From assembly GCA_018267655.1 (NCBI GenBank), contig JAFDYB010000063.1:1-38509 (forward strand): a DNA stretch of 38,509 bases, read 5' to 3'. Each line of letters opens with the position of its first letter. Positions within the stretch are counted from its first letter, which is position 1. A model generated the notes under the pieces. That model saw nothing but the letters and a program-made list of their open reading frames with translations, searched no databases and was not told the DNA's origin. A program made the translations under genes and the position numbers. This stretch comes from Bacteroidota bacterium. Its GTDB lineage: Bacteria; Bacteroidota; Bacteroidia; B-17B0; Aurantibacillaceae. This document shows, in pieces, positions 9,244-16,911 of the stretch.

Positions 9244-9340
9244 CAATTAAAACCCATTCTATAAATAACTCTGTAAAAATTTTGCTTTTGCTTAAATAAA
9301 ATATTTGCATTTTGTATTATTATGTAATTTGGCAACCGAA

Positions 9341-10195
9341 ATGAAAAAATATTTTTCGCTTGTAAAATTTAGCCATACATTGTTTGCACTTCCCTTTGCT
9401 TTAATTGGTTTCTCGTTAGCAATTCACTCAAAAAGTATTCAGTTTAATTGGCAAAAACTCATGTATGTTTTGATGTGTATGGTATTTGCAAGAAGTGCTG
9501 CTATGGCATTTAACCGATATATTGATAGTGCTATAGATGCCAAAAATCCCCGCACAGCCATGCGCGAAATACCTTCGGGTAAAATTTCGAAACCACAGGC
9601 TTTAATTTTTGTGATTGTTACATCTGTTTTATTTATGTTTTTTTCGTATCTGATAAATGAATTGTGTTTTTATCTATCGCCGGTTGCATTACTTGTAATT
9701 TTAGGTTACAGCTATACCAAACGATTTACCTGGCTTTGTCATCTTGTACTTGGCTTAGGGCTTAGCCTTGCTCCCATAGGAGCATATATAGCGTTAACTG
9801 AAAAATTTGACGTTCTGCCAATAATATTAAGTGCTTTAGTTTTGTTTTGGGTTAGCGGTTTTGATATTATTTATGCTTTACAAGACGCTGACTTTGATAA
9901 AAGCAACAAGCTAAATTCTATTCCGGCAAAGCTAGGAGTGAAAAAAGCGCTTAGGGTGTCTGAATTTTTACATGCAATAACAGCTGTTTTGGTAGTATTT
10001 ATTTACATTAAAAGCGGCTTAGGCATTATAAGTTTGATAGGAAGTGCTGTATTTATTTTTTTATTGTTTTATCAGCACTTATTGGTAAAGCCTAATAATT
10101 TGAGTAAAATAAATATAGCTTTTTTCACATTAAACGGGTTTGCTAGTTTATCCTTTAGTGTATTTATTTGCTTAGATATTTTTATCTCGAAGTAG
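9341..10195 (+). CDS. ubiA: UbiA-family prenyltransferase, probably for menaquinone synthesis
   Basis: Integral inner-membrane enzyme that attaches a polyprenyl chain to an aromatic acceptor. The protein has 284 residues with about eight or nine hydrophobic segments. Both Asp-rich motifs that bind Mg-pyrophosphate are present: NRYIDSAID (58-66) and DxxYALQDADFD (175-186). The PSGKIS segment between them is typical. The start MKKYFSLVKFSHTLFALPFA at 9341 fits family N-termini better than the in-frame ATG at 9305. Similar proteins in Bacteroidota are annotated as 4-hydroxybenzoate polyprenyltransferase-like and are linked to the futalosine menaquinone route (MqnP), which is a more likely role here than ubiquinone synthesis. 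The acceptor is not shown by the sequence. An IS3 remnant begins just downstream. Confidence 0.85.
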   Translation: MKKYFSLVKFSHTLFALPFALIGFSLAIHSKSIQFNWQKLMYVLMCMVFARSAAMAFNRYIDSAIDAKNPRTAMREIPSGKISKPQALIFVIVTSVLFMFFSYLINELCFYLSPVALLVILGYSYTKRFTWLCHLVLGLGLSLAPIGAYIALTEKFDVLPIILSALVLFWVSGFDIIYALQDADFDKSNKLNSIPAKLGVKKALRVSEFLHAITAVLVVFIYIKSGLGIISLIGSAVFIFLLFYQHLLVKPNNLSKINIAFFTLNGFASLSFSVFICLDIFISK

Positions 10196-10220
10196 GGGAG
10201 AGGGCTTTCACTGGAATTCC

Positions 10221-10228
10221 TACCTTTG
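10221..10228 (+). promoter_or_regulatory. -7 box at the left end of the IS3 remnant
   Basis: TACCTTTG matches TAnnTTTG. It lies directly before the sequence resembling the left end of the insertion sequence (TGTGCGGACAGTTTT) and 44 bases before its ATG. It may drive the remnant transposase frame, or may be fortuitous. Confidence 0.35.
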
Positions 10229-10364
10229 TGCGGACAGTTTTCAGTTGACCTAAAGCGACTATCTTTAACAAATGGAAAACAGAACAATCCGTTACAGCGA
10301 AGATTTTAAAAATAAAGCTGTAGAATTAGCCATTGAGCGCGGCAATTTAGTTGATGCTGCTTAG
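10229..10364 (+). mobile_element. Left-end remnant of an IS3-family insertion sequence
   Basis: The stretch begins with TGTGCGGACAGTTTT, which resembles the terminal inverted repeat of IS3-group elements in this phylum. An ATG at 10272 opens a 30-residue frame (MENRTIRYSEDFKNKAVELA, then IERGNLVDAA and TAG). This is the start of an IS3 OrfA helix-turn-helix protein: the Y-S/D-x-E-F-K-x-K-A-V-E-L motif followed by G-N-L-x-x-A-A. The coding sequence stops abruptly after NLVDAA and nothing of the catalytic OrfB is left. The element is therefore a dead left end. Confidence 0.6.
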
Positions 10365-10597
10365 TAAATTAATTTTTGCAAGTTGCTACAATTTTTCTGC
10401 CAAATGCAAGTTTTGTTCGGCAAGTTTTGTAACGCAAACACACAATTTGAATTTAAAAAGGAAATGTTTTTTACATTGAATGAGTGTAATCAAAGCAGTA
10501 TTTTAAATAATTATAAATACAATTAGAGTAATTTGCTTGTGTTTAGTTGAATTTGTTTTGTTCAACAGAATTGGGTACACGGTTTTTTTGAATATTG
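10365..10597. other. Intergenic stretch with no recognisable gene
   Basis: Between the IS3 remnant and the glmM stop there is only AT-rich sequence. A near-direct repeat (GCAAGTTTTGT at 10404 and again at about 10420) is visible. A 41-residue plus-strand frame (MQVLFGKFCN...) has no recognisable features and I do not call it. No terminator hairpin was found. Confidence 0.4.
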
Positions 10598-11989
10598 TTA
10601 CTTTATGATTTCTTTAATATCAGTAATTATTTTTTTTGCTAAGTTGTTGGCAGTAGTTTCTGATGAGCTTTCGCTGTAAATGCGTATTATGGGTTCTGTG
10701 TTGCTTTTGCGAAGATGCACCCATTCTTTGTCAAATTCTATTTTTACACCGTCAATGGTGTTTATGGGCTGTTTTTTATATCTAAGCTTTATTTTTTCTA
10801 AAATTTCATCAACATTAATATTTTGGGTTAACTCAATTTTGTTTTTACTTATATAATAATTTGGATAGATAGAACGTAGCATTGATGCGGTGTCACCATA
10901 TTTAGCTAAATGAGTTAGAAAAATAGCGATGCCTACCAGAGCATCTCTACCGTAGTGGAGTTCAGGCAAAATAATTCCGCCATTACCTTCGCCGCCAATT
11001 ACAGCTTTTGTTTCTTTCATTAGTTTAACAACATTTACCTCGCCAACTGCTGAGGCGGAGTATTTACCGCCTGCTTTTTCGGTAATATCGCGAAGGGCAC
11101 GTGTACTACTAAGATTACTAACAGTGTTTGCTTTTTTATGTGATTTTAAAACAAAGTCAGCAACCGCAACCAAAGTATATTCTTCACCAAACATTTCACC
11201 ATCTTCGCATACTAGGGCAAGCCTGTCAACATCGGGGTCAACACTAATGCCTAAATGCGCTTTTTGTTTTATAACAGTTTTGCTTAAATCGGTTAAATGT
11301 TCAGATAAGGGTTCTGGGTTATGAGCAAAGTTGCCACTTAAATCATTATTAATTAAAGTGATTTTTACAACTCCTAACATTTCAAGTAGGGCAGGTACGG
11401 CAATGTTTCCTGTGCTGTTAACAGCGTCAATTACAATGCTAAATTTAGCGTTGGCAATAGCAGCTTTATCTACGTAGGGTAGGGCAATTATTTTTTCTAT
11501 GTGCGTATTTAAAAATGAATTATTTTGAGTATATGTTCCTAAATCTTTTACATCTGCATACTCATAATTATCATTTGCAACAAAGTCTAAAATTAGTTTA
11601 CCGTCTTGTTCACTTATAAATTCTCCAAACTTATTTAAAAGTTTAAGAGCGTTCCATTGTTTTGGGTTATGGCTAGCAGTTAGTATTATGCCGCCTAGTG
11701 CCTTTAATTCAGTAACAGCCATTTCAACGGTTGGCGTAGTGCTTAAGCCAAGGTCAATTACGTTTATGCCCATGCCCATAAGCGTTCCACTAACAATACT
11801 GCTTACCATAGGCCCGCTAATACGGGCATCTCTGCCAATAACTACCGTGGCGCTGCTAGTGGAATTAGTTTTTAGAAGCCATTTGGCGTAAGCTGAAGTA
11901 AATTTTACAATGTCAATTGGAGTCAATGCTTCCGTGGGTAGCCCGCCAATGGTTCCCCTAAATCCTGAAATACTTTTTATTAAAGTCAC
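10598..11989 (-). CDS. glmM: Phosphoglucosamine mutase (alpha-D-phosphohexomutase family)
   Basis: Interconverts glucosamine-6-phosphate and glucosamine-1-phosphate on the way to UDP-N-acetylglucosamine for peptidoglycan and other wall sugars. The protein has 463 residues and shows all family motifs: active-site TASHNP (104-109, phosphoserine Ser106), metal-binding DPDVDR (251-256), sugar-binding GEGNGG (333-338) and phosphate-binding KSNTEPIIRIYSES near the C-terminus. The N-terminus (SISGFRGTIGG) is standard. Specificity between glucosamine, mannose and glucose phosphates is not certain from motifs; Bacteroidota proteins with GEGNGG and SNTEP are usually annotated GlmM. A -7 box at 12006-12013 gives it its own promoter. 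Confidence 0.88.
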   Translation of the reverse strand: MTLIKSISGFRGTIGGLPTEALTPIDIVKFTSAYAKWLLKTNSTSSATVVIGRDARISGPMVSSIVSGTLMGMGINVIDLGLSTTPTVEMAVTELKALGGIILTASHNPKQWNALKLLNKFGEFISEQDGKLILDFVANDNYEYADVKDLGTYTQNNSFLNTHIEKIIALPYVDKAAIANAKFSIVIDAVNSTGNIAVPALLEMLGVVKITLINNDLSGNFAHNPEPLSEHLTDLSKTVIKQKAHLGISVDPDVDRLALVCEDGEMFGEEYTLVAVADFVLKSHKKANTVSNLSSTRALRDITEKAGGKYSASAVGEVNVVKLMKETKAVIGGEGNGGIILPELHYGRDALVGIAIFLTHLAKYGDTASMLRSIYPNYYISKNKIELTQNINVDEILEKIKLRYKKQPINTIDGVKIEFDKEWVHLRKSNTEPIIRIYSESSSETTANNLAKKIITDIKEIIK

Positions 11990-12005
11990 GTTAAATTTTA
12001 AAGTT

Positions 12006-12013
12006 CAAATATA
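12006..12013 (-). promoter_or_regulatory. glmM promoter, -7 box
   Basis: The minus strand reads TATATTTG (TAnnTTTG), 16 bases before the glmM ATG at 11989. It is divergent from the TM2 gene promoter at 12072-12079. Confidence 0.6.
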
Positions 12014-12071
12014 CAATGCTAAGGCATTTAATTTTGTTCAAATTAATAACTATAAACTGTTTATTATTTAA

Positions 12072-12079
12072 TAAATTTG
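12072..12079 (+). promoter_or_regulatory. Promoter -7 box of the TM2-domain gene
   Basis: TAAATTTG (TAnnTTTG) lies 23 bases before the ATG at 12103, inside the longer open frame that begins at 12016. It supports the shorter start. Confidence 0.55.
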
Positions 12080-12102
12080 ATGACTTAGTAAACGAATTAA
12101 AA

Positions 12103-12522
12103 ATGTTAAAACAAATTGCAGTAGGAATATTTATTTTTTTTATTGTTTTAAAAGTAAGATCGAACAACGAGTTTTTGCTGAAAGCAGATACAATTTTTAT
12201 AAGTGCAAGTTTTGAAACATATAGTAATAAGATAGATAAACATAGACCAAGTCCAATTGTGCAGTTTTTTTATAAGAGGAAACAGAGTAATAAAAAACTT
12301 ATTGCTGCTGCATTGGCTTTTCCGCTTCCGTTTGGGATAGTTGGGTTGCATAGAATTTATTTAGGAACAGCGCCACATGTGCCTGTTGTTTATGTTGCTA
12401 CAATTGGTGGTGTTTTTGGGATATTGCCTTTTATTGATTTTTGTATTTTAATATTAGATAAAGATGTTACCCGCTATAATAATAACGACAAGGTTTTTAT
12501 GTGGGTTAATAATGGCGAATAA
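12103..12522 (+). CDS. TM2-domain membrane protein
   Basis: With the ATG at 12103 the protein has 139 residues. It begins with a hydrophobic, signal-like segment (MLKQIAVGIFIFFIVLKV). After a soluble stretch of about 45 residues comes a TM2 domain: KKLIAAALAFPLPFGIVGLH, with the hallmark G-x-H-R-x-Y-L-G turn between two membrane segments, ending IDFCILILDKD. TM2 proteins are widespread, with no agreed bacterial function. The frame is open from 12016, but the first 29 residues precede a -7 box and are not protein-like. It converges on asd with only three bases between the stops. Confidence 0.75.
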   Translation: MLKQIAVGIFIFFIVLKVRSNNEFLLKADTIFISASFETYSNKIDKHRPSPIVQFFYKRKQSNKKLIAAALAFPLPFGIVGLHRIYLGTAPHVPVVYVATIGGVFGILPFIDFCILILDKDVTRYNNNDKVFMWVNNGE

Positions 12523-12525
12523 ATA

Positions 12526-13518
12526 TTAAATTAAATGATTTTCAATAAGATGTTCGGCAATTTGAATAGCATTTGTTGCAGCTCCTTTGCGTAAATTATC
12601 TGAAACAATCCAAAGGTTTAAACTTTTTTCGCAGCTCTCGTCACGCCTTATTCTTCCAACAAATACCTCATTTTTATTATGCGCAAAAAGCGGCATGGGG
12701 TATATTTGGTTTTCGGGATCGTCTTGTAATATAATACCTTTTGTATTATGTAAAATGTTTTTTACGTCAGAAATTGAAAAATCATTTTCAAATTCAACGT
12801 TAACACTTTCGCTATGTCCGCCAATTACCGGGATACGAACTGTTGTTGCTGTAACTTTAATAGAGTTGTTTCCCATTATTTTTTTAGTTTCGTTTACCAT
12901 TTTCATTTCTTCTTTTGTGTAACCGTTTTCTAAAAAAACATCAATTTGTGGAATTACATTTAAGTCAATTTTATATTTATAAGCCATTTCATTGCTATGG
13001 CTATTTGTGCGCTCGTCCATAAGCTGTTTTACGGCTTTAACACCTGTTCCTGTAACACTTTGATATGTAGAAACTATTATTCGTTTAATACCATATTTTT
13101 TATGCAATGGATTTAATGCAACAACCATTTGTATAGTTGAGCAATTAGGGTTTGCAATAATTTTATCTTCTTTTTTTAGAGTAGAGGCATTTACTTCAGG
13201 AACAATAAGTTTTTTAGATGCGTCCATACGCCACGCGCTTGAATTGTCTATTACGGTTGTTCCTACTTCTGCAAATTTTGGAGCCCATTCTAACGATGTT
13301 GAACCGCCTGCGCTAAAGAGAGCTATATTAGGCTTTTTTAGAACAGCTTCGGCCAAGCTATGTACTTTGTAATCTGTACCTTTGTAAGGTATGATTTTGC
13401 CTACTGATTTTTCAGAGGCTACCGGAATTAATTCAGTTACTGGAAAATTTCTTTCTGATAAAACTTCGAGCATTTTAGTACCTACAAGACCTGTTGCTCC
13501 AACAACTGCAATTTTCAT
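12526..13518 (-). CDS. asd: Aspartate-semialdehyde dehydrogenase
   Basis: Reduces aspartyl-4-phosphate to aspartate semialdehyde with NADPH, the branch-point step for lysine/diaminopimelate, threonine and methionine. The protein has 330 residues. The nucleotide motif is VVGATGLVG (5-13), the catalytic cysteine is Cys126 in ANPNCST, and the active-site His235 sits in IGGHSES. VPEVN and the Q-S-V-T-G-T-G segment are also as expected. Length and motifs are normal. A -7 box at 13547-13554 lies just upstream. Confidence 0.97.
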   Translation of the reverse strand: MKIAVVGATGLVGTKMLEVLSERNFPVTELIPVASEKSVGKIIPYKGTDYKVHSLAEAVLKKPNIALFSAGGSTSLEWAPKFAEVGTTVIDNSSAWRMDASKKLIVPEVNASTLKKEDKIIANPNCSTIQMVVALNPLHKKYGIKRIIVSTYQSVTGTGVKAVKQLMDERTNSHSNEMAYKYKIDLNVIPQIDVFLENGYTKEEMKMVNETKKIMGNNSIKVTATTVRIPVIGGHSESVNVEFENDFSISDVKNILHNTKGIILQDDPENQIYPMPLFAHNKNEVFVGRIRRDESCEKSLNLWIVSDNLRKGAATNAIQIAEHLIENHLI

Positions 13519-13546
13519 TTTGTTATCTTATTAAGAGTTAGTGGTA

Positions 13547-13554
13547 CAAAATTA
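13547..13554 (-). promoter_or_regulatory. asd promoter, -7 box
   Basis: The minus strand reads TAATTTTG (TAnnTTTG), 28 bases before the asd ATG at 13518. Confidence 0.5.
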
Positions 13555-13594
13555 TTAGATTTAGTTATGATACCAAAATAAAATGTGGCTAAAA

Positions 13595-14722
13595 CTAATC
13601 TCCAAAAATTTCGGAGTCACTTAAACATTTACTGCACTTTGGTGCCGGGCGAGGTGTAATAACTGTTTCAAATGGGCGAATTGCTTTGGTTGATTTGTCG
13701 TATTTCATTGTCATTTTAATTTCAGATTTAGTGGTAATTCCGCCTTTTACAGAAGGATTCCACAAATCCATACTTTTCACTGCTGCACTAATTAAATCAT
13801 TAAGCAAAGTATTAGGCCCGGAAACCATTGCTTTTTTCACCGACCCGTCAAAATTTAGAGAGAGTTTTAAAATGCTTTCATCGCCTTTAACTTTACGTGT
13901 AGTTTTTTTATCTAGAGCAATATTTTCTTTAAAAAATATATTTATATCGTCTTCGCCTGAGCCATAAAATGGTGGGCGACAAAGTTTATTGTTTTTTGCT
14001 TTTTTAGGTTTTGTGTAGCCTTCTCTTTTTTTAACGGTACTGCTTAAATCAATAGTTGATGTTTGGTCAGGCCCATCTGTTTTTGTTATCTCTTCTTCTT
14101 TTGGTTCAACCTTTGGTTCTTCTTTAGGTTTAACTTTTTCACTTTTTGTGTTTTTTGAAGTTTGATTGTCCTTAGCAGATGTTTTTTCTTTATTGCTTGG
14201 TTTTTCAGGTGCAGTAGTAATTTCTGTTTTTTTGGTATCAGTTGTTTTTTCGTTAGAATTTTGTTTTGGCTTTTCTGAAATAACTACCGGTTTAGGTTCG
14301 TCTTTGGCAAAATATAGGTAAAAACCTTGGGTATGCTTAAAAGCTTCGGCATCGCCGCCTATTTTGCATTGACAAATAGTTTTGTAATTAGTGTTAAATT
14401 GAAAAAACTCAGGATAGGTATTTAATAAATTTTCCCAACGCTCTCTGTTTGCTTGTTCTCTTTCTGCAATAGCATCGGCAGAAGTTTCTGAAAAAACCAA
14501 AATAATGTCGGTAATTTTAGCAGTTTTGTTTGAGTCGGCAGTGCTTGTATGAGCCATTCCTCCACTGCCTTTTTTAGATTTTAAATGAAAGAAATTTTTT
14601 CCTATTGCTTTATATGTATTTGTAGTTGAATCTTCTTCAAAAATTAAATCATCATAAACCGGGGTTTGAGATTTGATAATACTTGTGATTACTACAAAAA
14701 GCGTTAATACGTAATGTTTCAT
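13595..14722 (-). CDS. Secreted protein with a Lys/Glu-rich linker and a TonB-C-like end
   Basis: A 375-residue protein of unknown function. An N-terminal signal peptide (MKHYVLTLFVVITSIIKSQ) is followed by a small domain (about 22-140) with two close cysteines (CQC, 117-119). A disordered linker rich in Lys, Glu, Pro and Thr follows (about 142-245). A C-terminal unit at about 255-342 (ILKLSLNFDGSVKKAMVSGP, then LLNDLISAAVKSMDLWNPSV) resembles the TonB C-terminal fold: beta strand, helix, W-x-P, then a final strand. The tail has a CSKC motif. The layout recalls TonB-like proteins with a long spacer, but the membrane anchor is a cleavable-looking signal instead of a retained helix. TonB function is therefore not claimed. 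No -7 box was found. Confidence 0.6.
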   Translation of the reverse strand: MKHYVLTLFVVITSIIKSQTPVYDDLIFEEDSTTNTYKAIGKNFFHLKSKKGSGGMAHTSTADSNKTAKITDIILVFSETSADAIAEREQANRERWENLLNTYPEFFQFNTNYKTICQCKIGGDAEAFKHTQGFYLYFAKDEPKPVVISEKPKQNSNEKTTDTKKTEITTAPEKPSNKEKTSAKDNQTSKNTKSEKVKPKEEPKVEPKEEEITKTDGPDQTSTIDLSSTVKKREGYTKPKKAKNNKLCRPPFYGSGEDDINIFFKENIALDKKTTRKVKGDESILKLSLNFDGSVKKAMVSGPNTLLNDLISAAVKSMDLWNPSVKGGITTKSEIKMTMKYDKSTKAIRPFETVITPRPAPKCSKCLSDSEIFGD

Positions 14723-14843
14723 TTTTATATAATTTAATAGTTAAAGGTAAATAATGAAAGTTAAAAAAATAGGATAAAAGTACACTTCAAATTAAAAGAA
14801 GATTGTTAATAACCAAACAATGTTTTAAAACATATTTTTTTTG

Positions 14844-14851
14844 TAATTTTG
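14844..14851 (+). promoter_or_regulatory. apaG promoter, -7 box
   Basis: TAATTTTG (TAnnTTTG) lies 14 bases before the ATG at 14866. It excludes the upstream in-frame start at 14803. Confidence 0.5.
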
Positions 14852-14865
14852 TAAAAAGATTGCCT

Positions 14866-15252
14866 ATGGTTTGTGTAATTACAAATAACATCGAAGTATC
14901 GGTGGAGGTTGTTTACTCTTCGCAGAATAGCTCTCCTCGCGATAATCATTATTTTTTTATTTATTTTATTACAATTACAAATAAGAGTGATTACACCGTT
15001 CAGCTATTAAAGAGGCATTGGGAAATTTTTGACACAGGTGCAGAGCATAGAGTGGTTGATGGAGAAGGTGTTGTTGGTGAAACTCCATTAATTGAACCTG
15101 GTAGAAGTTATACGTATAATAGTGCTTGTAATTTAACTTCTGAAATTGGTTATATGGAAGGTTTTTACAAAATGCAAAGAGCAATTGACGACTTAGAGTT
15201 TGATGTTAAAATACCTCGTTTTGAATTAGTTGTTCCCTCAAAATTAAATTAA
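14866..15252 (+). CDS. apaG: ApaG-domain protein
   Basis: A 128-residue protein with the whole ApaG (DUF525) fold: the strand-rich start ITNNIEVSVEVVYSSQNSSP, then YFITITNKSDYTVQLLKRHW, the signature VVDGEGVVGETPLIEPGRSY and the ending MEGFYKMQ. ApaG proteins have a fibronectin-like fold. In enterobacteria they are linked to Co2+/Mg2+ tolerance and diadenosine tetraphosphate levels, but the exact biochemical role is unsettled. The start is set at 14866, where the family N-terminus begins and which follows a -7 box. The 21 residues upstream of it in the open frame do not resemble the family. It converges on the MBOAT gene. Confidence 0.93.
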   Translation: MVCVITNNIEVSVEVVYSSQNSSPRDNHYFFIYFITITNKSDYTVQLLKRHWEIFDTGAEHRVVDGEGVVGETPLIEPGRSYTYNSACNLTSEIGYMEGFYKMQRAIDDLEFDVKIPRFELVVPSKLN

Positions 15253-15255
15253 GGG

Positions 15256-16911
15256 TTAAAATTGAAAGTATATAAACGGTTGCATATCTCCGCTCATGAG
15301 TTGGTAGGCTGAAAAAACAACTGCAACAGTAATTAACAACATCGTAACATAATTTAATTTAGCAAAGTAAAAGCGATATTTTTCTTTTATGTTTTCCGGG
15401 ATCCAATGAATAATATAGCCTAAGAGCATAATTAAAAAAACTATTTTATAACCTGCAATAACTTCAAAAAATAAATCAAGTCCAAAATTATTTTTGATGC
15501 GATTAAAAATTTCTAAAACAATTGTCATATCAGCACTCCTAAAAAAGATACGAGTAAAACTTATGAAGGTTAAGGTTATTAGTATCAACAAAAATTTAGT
15601 AAAGTAGTTTAAATGATTTTTAAACGGCGATATTTTTTGCCAAAGCTTATGAACAATTAACCCAATTCCATTTAAGCCACCCCAAATAATAAATAACCAA
15701 GAGCTGCCATGCCAAAGGCCTCCGAGTAACATTGTAACCATTAAGTTAATATTTGTATTAATATATTGCCTAATGGGCTTAACAAATAGGGCAATAATAA
15801 TTAAAGAACCAACAATTGAACTTAATAAAATTAGAAGCCAAAGCTTACCGCTTAAAAGGGCAATGAATAAAAAAATAACTGCTATTGCAATATAAGAGCC
15901 AATGCTGCCGGTTCTGTTTCCGCCTAAAGGAATATACAAATACTCCTGCAGCCAACTGGAAAGTGAAATATGCCAGCGTTTCCAAAATTCGCTTGTACTT
16001 GTAGCTTTATATGGCGATTTAAAGTTTGTTTTTAATTCAAACCCAAATAGTAGGGCAATGCCAATTGCCATATCAGTGTAGCCACTAAAATCCATGTAAA
16101 TTTGCAGTGAATAGCCAAATACGGCAAAAATAATCTCAAGCCCGCTATAATAATTAGGACTGCTAAAAACTCTATCAATAAAATTTACGGCTAAATAATC
16201 GGCAACTATTTTTTTTGTGAATCCATTTAAAATCCAAAATACGGCTAATCCAAAATGTTTTTTTGTTAGCTCATAAGGACGATGTATTTGCCAAATAAAT
16301 TCGTGTGCTTTAACAATAGGGCCTGCTACAAGGTGCGGAAAAAAACACACGAAAAAACCATAGTCGATAATTGAATGGAGTGGTTTTACTTTTTCTCTAA
16401 ACACATCAAACGTGTAACTAAGTGATTGAAATGTAAAAAACGAAACGCCAATAGGAACAATTAATTTGTCGAGCATATAAGTTGTTCCAAAAAAGTTATT
16501 ACTTAATTCGGCAAAGTGATTGTGATAGGTTATTTGGGCTCCTGTAATATTCGCATAACTTTCTACAAAAAAATAAGAGTACTTAAAAAAACAAAGCAGT
16601 GAAAGATTTAAAATAATACTGATACTTAAATAAATTTTTTTAGTTAAAATAAATTTTGAGTTATGTATTAGATGTGCCCATGTATAATCACTTATAATTG
16701 TAAATAGCAGCAGTATTAAAAAGATGCCTCCTGTTTTATAATAAAAAAATAAGCTTATTAAAAACAAATAAAATATTTTTAGTTTTTGCCTGTTAAAAAT
16801 TAGGCTATATATTAAAAAGGCAATTAAAAAAAATCCCCAAAAAAATAGTTGAGTAAACAGCAATGGTTTTTTAGGATTATAAGCTAATATTTCTAATACT
16901 GAGTTAAGCAC
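15256..16911 (-). CDS. MBOAT O-acyltransferase (AlgI/DltB-like)
   Basis: A 551-residue polytopic inner-membrane protein with about a dozen hydrophobic segments. Family landmarks are SFFTFQSLSYTFDVFR (about 157-172), FFPHLVAGPI (190-199), YMDFSGYTDMAIG (272-284), FWKRWHISLSSW (309-320, with His314) and GGLWHGSSW (397-405). The last contains the invariant catalytic His401. Such proteins pass acetyl groups from the cytosol across the membrane to an SGNH partner that acetylates a surface polysaccharide. The start is GTG at 16911 and its G is shared with the TAG stop of the preceding SGNH gene, so the two are translationally coupled. Third gene of a three-gene unit. The acceptor polymer is unknown. 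Confidence 0.9.
   Translation of the reverse strand: MLNSVLEILAYNPKKPLLFTQLFFWGFFLIAFLIYSLIFNRQKLKIFYLFLISLFFYYKTGGIFLILLLFTIISDYTWAHLIHNSKFILTKKIYLSISIILNLSLLCFFKYSYFFVESYANITGAQITYHNHFAELSNNFFGTTYMLDKLIVPIGVSFFTFQSLSYTFDVFREKVKPLHSIIDYGFFVCFFPHLVAGPIVKAHEFIWQIHRPYELTKKHFGLAVFWILNGFTKKIVADYLAVNFIDRVFSSPNYYSGLEIIFAVFGYSLQIYMDFSGYTDMAIGIALLFGFELKTNFKSPYKATSTSEFWKRWHISLSSWLQEYLYIPLGGNRTGSIGSYIAIAVIFLFIALLSGKLWLLILLSSIVGSLIIIALFVKPIRQYINTNINLMVTMLLGGLWHGSSWLFIIWGGLNGIGLIVHKLWQKISPFKNHLNYFTKFLLILITLTFISFTRIFFRSADMTIVLEIFNRIKNNFGLDLFFEVIAGYKIVFLIMLLGYIIHWIPENIKEKYRFYFAKLNYVTMLLITVAVVFSAYQLMSGDMQPFIYFQF

Noticed and set aside
10072..10287. Minus-strand frame of 71 residues across the ubiA end and the IS3 remnant
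   Set aside because: It is a shadow of ubiA on one side and runs through the insertion-sequence end on the other.
10404..10526. A 41-residue plus-strand frame (MQVLFGKFCN...)
   Set aside because: There is no family resemblance, no promoter box and no neighbour link. Such frames occur by chance in this composition.
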